From the NCBI RefSeq assembly GCF_015209505.1, contig NZ_JADEYC010000009.1, positions 282,187-346,186 of the forward strand: 64,000 nt of DNA, read 5' to 3'. The stretch's first letter is position 1; each line of letters starts with the position of its first letter. This document shows positions 59,265 to 64,000 of the stretch, piece after piece. The position numbers were made by a program, and so were the translations under genes. The notes under the pieces are model-generated. The model had not been told where the DNA came from and ran no database searches. It saw only the letters and a list, made by a program, of their open reading frames with translations. The stretch is from Saccharopolyspora montiporae. GTDB taxonomy: Bacteria; Actinomycetota; Actinomycetes; Mycobacteriales; Pseudonocardiaceae.

Positions 59265-60884
59265 TCAGCACGTCGCGGGCAGCACGTGCTCCCCGGTGCG
59301 GTCGGTGGTCAGGCACAGCGAGCAGATGACCCCGCCGCGCGCGGAGGCCAGCACGTCCGGCCGCTCGTACTCCTGCGCGCAGACCCGGCAGGTGTAGCGG
59401 GTGTCGACCGGTGTCCCGTCGGCGTCGAACCGCGGTTCGGCGATCCCGTCGTCGGTGCGCCGCAGGTAGTACCGGCCGCGGGTCAGCACCGCCAGCAACG
59501 GGGTGGCCACCAGCGCGATGAGCACCGCCGCGATCGGCGAGTAGGGGGCGACGGCCGGGCCGAACGCGCCGAAGTACATCGCGATGGAGATCCCGGCCGA
59601 AGCCAGGAAGGACAGCACGCCGACCGGGTTGACCGCGTGCAGCATGCCGCGCCGGAACTCGGGGCGGCGCGGGGAGATCCGCAGCACGTACTTGTTGATG
59701 GCGATGTCCGCCGCCACGGTCACCACCCAGGCGATGGCGGTGTTCGCGTAGAAGCTGAGCACCGAGTTCAGGAAGGCGAACATGTCCGCTTCCATGAGCA
59801 CGAGCGCGACCGCCAGGTTGGCCAGCACGAACACGTTGCGCCCCGGGTAGCGCCGCGTCACGCGGGTGAAGGAGTTCGTCCAGGTCAGCGAGCCGGAGTA
59901 GGCGTTGGTGACATTGATCTTGACCTGGCTGATCACCACCAGCACCACCACCAGCGGCACGGCCAACGCCGCCGGCAGGAACAGCTCGTAGATGCCCAGG
60001 AACTGCTGCACCGGTTCGGTCGCCGCGGCACCGGCCACTCCCGCGATGAAGAACGCCAGGAAGGCGCCGGTGGCCTGCTTGACCGCCCCGAACAGCACCC
60101 AGCCGGGCCCGGCCAGCAGCACGGACGCCCACCAGGAACGCTTGTTGCGCTCCGTGCGTGGCGGCATGAACCGCAGGTAGTCGATCTGTTCGCCGATCTG
60201 CGCCATGAGCGACAGGGCGACACCGGCGCCGAGCATCACCGCGGCCGGGTTGAGCCCACCGCCCTCGCTGCCGGTGAAGGCCAGCCACTCGCCCACCGAA
60301 CCCGGATCGACCGCGACCAGGTAGCCGAGCGGCCCGATCATCAGCAGCAGCCAGATCGGCGTGGTCCACACCTGCATCGTGCTCAGCGCCTTCATCCCGT
60401 AGATGACCAGCGGGATCACGATGAGCGTGGTGATCAGGTAGCCCAGCCACAGCGGGACGCCGAGCCCGACTTCGAGCCCCTGGGCCATGATCGCGCCCTC
60501 GGTGGCGAAGAAGATGAAGGTGAAGCCGCCGAAGATGACGCTGGTCAGCACGGATCCGTAGTAGCCGAACCCGGATCCGCGGGTGATCAGGTCCAGGTCG
60601 AGGTTGTACCGCGCCGCGAAGTAGGCCAGCGGCAGGCCGGTGGTGAAGATGATGGTCGCGGCGACCAGGATCGCCGCCAGCGCGTTGACCGTCCCGTAGG
60701 TGAGCCCGATGCCGGCGCCGATGGAGAAGTCGGCGAGGTAGGCGATGCCGCCCAGCGCTGTCGTGGCCACAACGGCGGGCCGCCACCGCCGGTAGCTGCG
60801 CGGCGCGAAGCGCAGCGTGTAGTCCTCCAGCGTTTCCCGCGCGGCGTTCTGCCCCGCAGCGGGCAGGGTCGTGTCGACCGACAT
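59265..60884 (-). CDS. NCS1 purine/cytosine permease-like transporter with zinc-ribbon tail
   Basis: A 539-residue transporter with about 12 helices; EDYTLRFAPRSYRRW before helix 1 is the NCS1 N-terminal signature. After the last helix a cytoplasmic tail has CRVCAQEYERPD (about 497-500) and CSLCLTT (about 520-523), a four-Cys zinc-ribbon arrangement. Nucleobase or related substrates are likely. ATG 60884 follows GAGGAGG. Convergent with the AmiE-like gene and divergent from murR. Confidence 0.85.
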   Translation of the reverse strand: MSVDTTLPAAGQNAARETLEDYTLRFAPRSYRRWRPAVVATTALGGIAYLADFSIGAGIGLTYGTVNALAAILVAATIIFTTGLPLAYFAARYNLDLDLITRGSGFGYYGSVLTSVIFGGFTFIFFATEGAIMAQGLEVGLGVPLWLGYLITTLIVIPLVIYGMKALSTMQVWTTPIWLLLMIGPLGYLVAVDPGSVGEWLAFTGSEGGGLNPAAVMLGAGVALSLMAQIGEQIDYLRFMPPRTERNKRSWWASVLLAGPGWVLFGAVKQATGAFLAFFIAGVAGAAATEPVQQFLGIYELFLPAALAVPLVVVLVVISQVKINVTNAYSGSLTWTNSFTRVTRRYPGRNVFVLANLAVALVLMEADMFAFLNSVLSFYANTAIAWVVTVAADIAINKYVLRISPRRPEFRRGMLHAVNPVGVLSFLASAGISIAMYFGAFGPAVAPYSPIAAVLIALVATPLLAVLTRGRYYLRRTDDGIAEPRFDADGTPVDTRYTCRVCAQEYERPDVLASARGGVICSLCLTTDRTGEHVLPATC

Positions 60885-61113
60885 CCGTTCCTCCTCGGCG
60901 AACCGGTGGGCGGACGGCAGTCTGCGATCCGGATGTTTCCGCGCACAGCACCGAGCCGTTTCCGGCCGGTGAAGCCCGGCGAGTTCTCGCCAGTGCTGCG
61001 CGCGGGGCAACCCGGACGAGCCCGGGTGCCGTCCCCGTCAGAGGTGCCGCGGAGAGGACGACGTGAGATGGCAAATATTGACGAAAACTGCTGCGGGTCA
61101 GTAAGTTTCCGCC
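60885..61113. promoter_or_regulatory. Divergent control region of permease and murR
   Basis: 229 nt, AT-rich near 61070-61110. GAAAACTG (61083-61090) and CAGTAAGTTTC (61099-61109) form an imperfect inverted repeat around 8 nt directly before murR, a plausible self-binding site for the RpiR-type regulator. Confidence 0.4.
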
Positions 61114-62034
61114 GTGGGTAGTGACGCGACATCCTCGATCGGCGCAACGAGTCCGCTGGTCACCATCCGCTCGCTGCTTCCGGGCCTGGCCCGCGCCGAG
61201 CAGCGGGTGGCGAAGATCGTGCTGGACGGCCCGGAAACCATCGCGCGGCGCAGCATCACCGAGGTCGCCGAGGCCGCGGCCACGAGCGAGACCACCGTCA
61301 CCCGGTTCTGCAAGGCGATCGGCGTCGGGGGCTATCCCGACCTGCGGATCGCACTGGCAGCCGAGACCGCGCGCGCCTCCCCGCGGGATCGCAGACTCGG
61401 CGGGGACATCGAACCGGACGACGACCTGGCCGCCGTGGTCGCCAAGGTCGGCTACGCGGACGCCATGGCCGTCGAGGAAACCGTGGGCCAGCTCGACCGC
61501 GACGCACTGCAGCGGGTCGTGGACGCGATCGGTCGAGCCCGCCGCATCGACATCTACGGGGTCGGCGCCAGCGCCTTCGTCGCCCTCGACCTGCAGCAGA
61601 AGTTGCACCGCATCGGGCTGACCTGCTTCGCGTGGTCGGACACGCACAACGCGCTGACCTCGGCGGCGGTACTCGGGCAGGACGACCTGGCGATCGGCAT
61701 CTCGCACAGCGGCGCCACCAGCGAGACGGGCGAGGCGTTGCGCCAAGCCGCCCGCAGCGGTGCCACGACCGCGGTGCTGACCAACTTCGCCCGTTCCCCG
61801 CTGACCGAGGTCGTGGACGAGGTGCTCACCACCGCCGTGCGCGAATCCGGCTACCGCTCCGGCGCCATGGCCAGCCGGATCGGCCAGCTGGCGGTGGTGG
61901 ACTGCCTGTTCGTGGCGGTCGCGCAGAGCCGGATGGAACGCACCGAGTCCGCACTGGAGGCCACGTTCGAGGCGGTGCGCGATCATCGGCTCGACGCCAG
62001 ACCGGACCGCCGCCGACACCGGGAGCAGGGATGA
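61114..62034 (+). CDS. MurR/RpiR-family transcriptional regulator
   Basis: A 306-residue regulator: N-terminal HTH_6 domain (about 14-90; SITEVAEAAATSETTVTRFCKAIG) and C-terminal SIS sugar-phosphate domain (about 125-260; IDIYGVGASAFVALDLQQKL, IGISHSGATSETGEAL). SIS regulators of this type sense MurNAc-6-phosphate in MurR. It precedes and overlaps murQ (ATGA), so control of MurNAc catabolism is likely. GTG 61114 lacks a ribosome site, so the message may be leaderless. Confidence 0.9.
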   Translation: MGSDATSSIGATSPLVTIRSLLPGLARAEQRVAKIVLDGPETIARRSITEVAEAAATSETTVTRFCKAIGVGGYPDLRIALAAETARASPRDRRLGGDIEPDDDLAAVVAKVGYADAMAVEETVGQLDRDALQRVVDAIGRARRIDIYGVGASAFVALDLQQKLHRIGLTCFAWSDTHNALTSAAVLGQDDLAIGISHSGATSETGEALRQAARSGATTAVLTNFARSPLTEVVDEVLTTAVRESGYRSGAMASRIGQLAVVDCLFVAVAQSRMERTESALEATFEAVRDHRLDARPDRRRHREQG

Positions 62035-62948
62035 GCCGACAGCACACCGCGCGGGTCAGCAGCCCGACCGAGCAGCGCAACCCGCGCACCGCCGACATCG
62101 ACCTGCTCCCCACGCTGGACGTGCTCAGGCTGCTCAACGCCGAGGACCGGGAGGTCCCGAAAGCCGTGGAGCGCGCGCTGCCCGACCTCGCCCGCGCGGT
62201 CGACCTGGGCACCGCTGCGCTGCGCGCGGGTGGGCGGGTGCACTACGTCGGAGCGGGCACCTCCGGCAGGCTCGCCGTGCTGGACGCGGCCGAACTCGTC
62301 CCCACGTTCAACGTCCCGGAGGACTGGTTCGTCGCGCACCAGGCGGGCGGTCCGGCGGCACTGCGCACCCCGGTGGAGAACGCGGAGGACGACGCGGACA
62401 CCGCCGAGCGGGAGATGCGCACTGCGGTCGGACCGGACGATTTCGTGCTCGGCCTGGCCGCCTCCGGCCGCACCCCGTACGTGCTGTCCGCGCTGCGCAC
62501 AGCCCGGCAGCTCGGCGCGGCCACCGCCCTGGTCACCGCCAATCCGGGGGCGACCGGCACCGCAGCCGATGTGCTGATCACCGTGGACACCGGCGCGGAA
62601 CCGATCACCGGGTCCACCCGGATGAAAGCGGGCACCGCGCAGAAACTGGTGCTCACCTCGCTGTCCACCACGATCATGGTCCGCCTGGGCCGGACCTATT
62701 CGAACCTCATGGTCAGCATGCTGGCCAGCAACGCGAAGTTGCGCGGCCGCACACTCACCGTGCTGCACGAGGCCACCGGCGAATCGGACGAGGTGTGCGC
62801 GGCAGCGCTGCGGGAGGCCGACGGCGACCTGAAGACCGCGCTGGTGCACCTGCTGTCCGGTGCCGATCCGGGGCGGGCCGCCGCGGCGCTGGCGGTCAGC
62901 GGCGGGCAGGTCCGGGCCGCGCTGGCGGCGCTGACCGACCCGGCCTGA
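62031..62948 (+). CDS. murQ: N-acetylmuramic acid 6-phosphate etherase
   Basis: A 305-residue MurQ that cleaves the lactyl ether of MurNAc-6-P to GlcNAc-6-P and lactate. The SIS motif HYVGAGTSGRLAVLDAAELVPTFN (about 71-94) includes the catalytic Glu88; LAASGRTPYV, ITGSTRMKAGTAQK and NLMVSMLASNAKL follow in family order. ATG 62031 overlaps the murR stop and has GGGAGCAGGG upstream. MurNAc kinase and importer genes are not visible. Confidence 0.95.
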   Translation: MSRQHTARVSSPTEQRNPRTADIDLLPTLDVLRLLNAEDREVPKAVERALPDLARAVDLGTAALRAGGRVHYVGAGTSGRLAVLDAAELVPTFNVPEDWFVAHQAGGPAALRTPVENAEDDADTAEREMRTAVGPDDFVLGLAASGRTPYVLSALRTARQLGAATALVTANPGATGTAADVLITVDTGAEPITGSTRMKAGTAQKLVLTSLSTTIMVRLGRTYSNLMVSMLASNAKLRGRTLTVLHEATGESDEVCAAALREADGDLKTALVHLLSGADPGRAAAALAVSGGQVRAALAALTDPA

Positions 62949-62951
62949 GCC

Positions 62952-63881
62952 TCATACCTGCGGCAACCGCTCGGCCACCCGGTGCAGCGCGTCCGCGACC
63001 AGGTCCCAGAACGCGTCGGTGTCCAGCGTGGTCAGCACGTCGGCGTCCGGCTGCGCGGCGGCGAAGTCCACCACGGTCATCCCCGAGGTGTGCTCCCCGC
63101 GGGTCTCCACCCGCACCGCGGCCGGGTCGGCGCGGAAGATCTCCGGGGCGATCGCGTAGGCCACGGCGCACGCGTCGTGGATGACCGGGCCTTCGCGGTA
63201 GTCGACGTGCTGCTCGTAGACGTCCAGGCACGGCGCGAGCAACTCCTCCTCCAGCCTGCCGAGACCGGCGAATCGCCGGCGCACCGGCGCGCTGAGCTGC
63301 GCCTGGTGCGTCAGATCCAGCCCGGCCATGACCGCGCGCCAGTCCGCACCGAAGGCCATCGCCGCCGCCTCCGGATCGGCGTGCACGTTGAACTCGGCGG
63401 CCGGGGTGATGTTCCCGCGGGTGCTGGATCCGCCCATGACGACGAACTCGCGCGCCCACTCGGCGATGCGCGGTTCCTTGCGCAGGGCCAGCGCGATGTT
63501 GGTCAACGGCCCGACCGCGATCAGGCTGATCTCGCCGGGCTGCTGCGCCAGCGACTCGATCAGGAAGTCCACCGCGTGCTCGGCGACCGGTTCGCGCGCG
63601 GGGTCCGGCAACTGCGCGGCGCCCAGCCCGGTCTCGCCGTGCACGTGCCCCGCGGTGCGCGGCGGGCGCATCAGCGGCCGGTCGGCCCCCCGCGCGACCG
63701 GTGCCGCGATCCCGTAGAAGTCCGCCAGCCGCAGCGCGTTGTCCGTGGTGCGCGGCAGCCCGACGTTGCCGGCCACCGTGGTGACCCCGACCAGATCGAC
63801 GGCCCGGCTGCCGTGCGCCAGGGCCAGTGCCAGCGCGTCGTCGATGCCCGGATCGCAGTCGATGATGATCTTCTTCGACAC
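62952..63881 (-). CDS. Inosine-uridine-preferring nucleoside hydrolase family
   Basis: A 309-residue ribonucleoside hydrolase. The calcium/ribose motif IIIDCDPGIDDALA (DxDxGxDD, 7-20) and the later strands VGPLTNIALAL, EFNVHADPEAA and a terminal IHDACAVAY are canonical. Base preference cannot be read. GTG 63881 lies 3 nt after the stop of the gene running off the right edge, so both are one leftward unit; murQ is convergent. Confidence 0.93.
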   Translation of the reverse strand: MSKKIIIDCDPGIDDALALALAHGSRAVDLVGVTTVAGNVGLPRTTDNALRLADFYGIAAPVARGADRPLMRPPRTAGHVHGETGLGAAQLPDPAREPVAEHAVDFLIESLAQQPGEISLIAVGPLTNIALALRKEPRIAEWAREFVVMGGSSTRGNITPAAEFNVHADPEAAAMAFGADWRAVMAGLDLTHQAQLSAPVRRRFAGLGRLEEELLAPCLDVYEQHVDYREGPVIHDACAVAYAIAPEIFRADPAAVRVETRGEHTSGMTVVDFAAAQPDADVLTTLDTDAFWDLVADALHRVAERLPQV

Positions 63882-63884
63882 GCC

Positions 63885-64000
63885 TCAGCTCTCCTGCACG
63901 GCGTCGGCGATCGACTTCGCTTCGCGCGCACCGGATTCCAGCGCGCGGCAGCAGTAGGTGATCCAGCCCGCCACTCCCCGGGCGTCCCCGCCCGCGAATC
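63885..64000 (-). CDS. C-terminal end of an unidentified gene (partial)
   Basis: The last 38 codons of a leftward reading frame end at TGA 63885-63887: ...GVAGWITYCCRALESGAREAKSIADAVQES. It is tightly linked to the nucleoside hydrolase. The fragment is helical with a Cys-Cys pair; I do not recognise the family. Confidence 0.6.
   Translation of the reverse strand, partial: FAGGDARGVAGWITYCCRALESGAREAKSIADAVQES

Overview
The window is high-GC, densely packed actinobacterial chromosome. Gene content and order (lsr2-lysS-coaX-panD-panC; folE-folP-folB-folK; ftsH-hpt-tilS; dacB/ppa; holB-topA; the Rv3649-Rv3661-like helicase/Tad/HAD block) point to a Pseudonocardiaceae member, probably Saccharopolyspora or a close relative. 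The genus is inferred from synteny and style only. It is core chromosome with a few accessory insertions, not a plasmid or phage.

Layout. 0-2.8 kb: the start of a leftward iron-siderophore ABC importer operon (two FecCD permeases, ATPase running off the edge) under a near-perfect IdeR/DmdR iron box. 2.9-13.7 kb: leftward housekeeping genes: Lsr2, lysyl-tRNA synthetase, pantothenate/CoA genes (coaX, panD, panC), a DUF2520 protein, a PrsW-like protease, two membrane proteins, and the folate genes folK, folB, folP, folE. 13.7-22.7 kb: ftsH, hpt, tilS, a HExxH metallopeptidase, and a dacB whose product carries about 650 residues of acidic disordered sequence before its single membrane segment. 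22.8-28.4 kb: rightward ppa, then a cluster of DnaA boxes, a secreted unknown protein, a SLATT/DUF4231-like membrane protein, a secreted M23 peptidase, an isochorismatase-fold hydrolase and a tandem pair of tiny zinc-ribbon proteins. 28.8-33.2 kb: a 1109-residue LPVTG-anchored vWA surface protein, then a mobile-element scar (a small membrane protein and a decayed tyrosine recombinase) next to tRNA-Thr(CGT).

33.4-43.7 kb: a secreted protein with a C-terminal anchor, then leftward holB, topA (with a roughly 200-residue Lys/Ser/Thr/Gly repeat tail), a WhiA-like protein that lacks the WhiA helix-turn-helix, a lipoprotein and a K+-independent H+-pyrophosphatase. 44.1-54.4 kb: an MrfA-type helicase, a small primase/polymerase-like protein, a compact leftward Tad pilus operon (ssd, tadA, tadB, tadC, pilin, tadE, TadE-like) with overlapping genes, a leaderless HAD-IB gene, and behind it a strong promoter driving a structured non-coding RNA. 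That RNA sits where Ms1 (mycobacteria) and scr3559 (Streptomyces) lie.

54.5-64 kb: a cell-wall sugar salvage island. Secreted NagZ-type GH3, NamZ-type exo-muramidase (Tat signal) and an AmiE-like serine hydrolase form a translationally linked set resembling the Bacillus ybb/mur operon; a MurR-like RpiR regulator and MurQ etherase follow. An NCS1 permease with a zinc-ribbon tail is inserted between the two halves, and an inosine-uridine-type nucleoside hydrolase lies at the right edge, suggesting purine/nucleoside uptake next to MurNAc catabolism. No recognisable MurNAc transporter is present.
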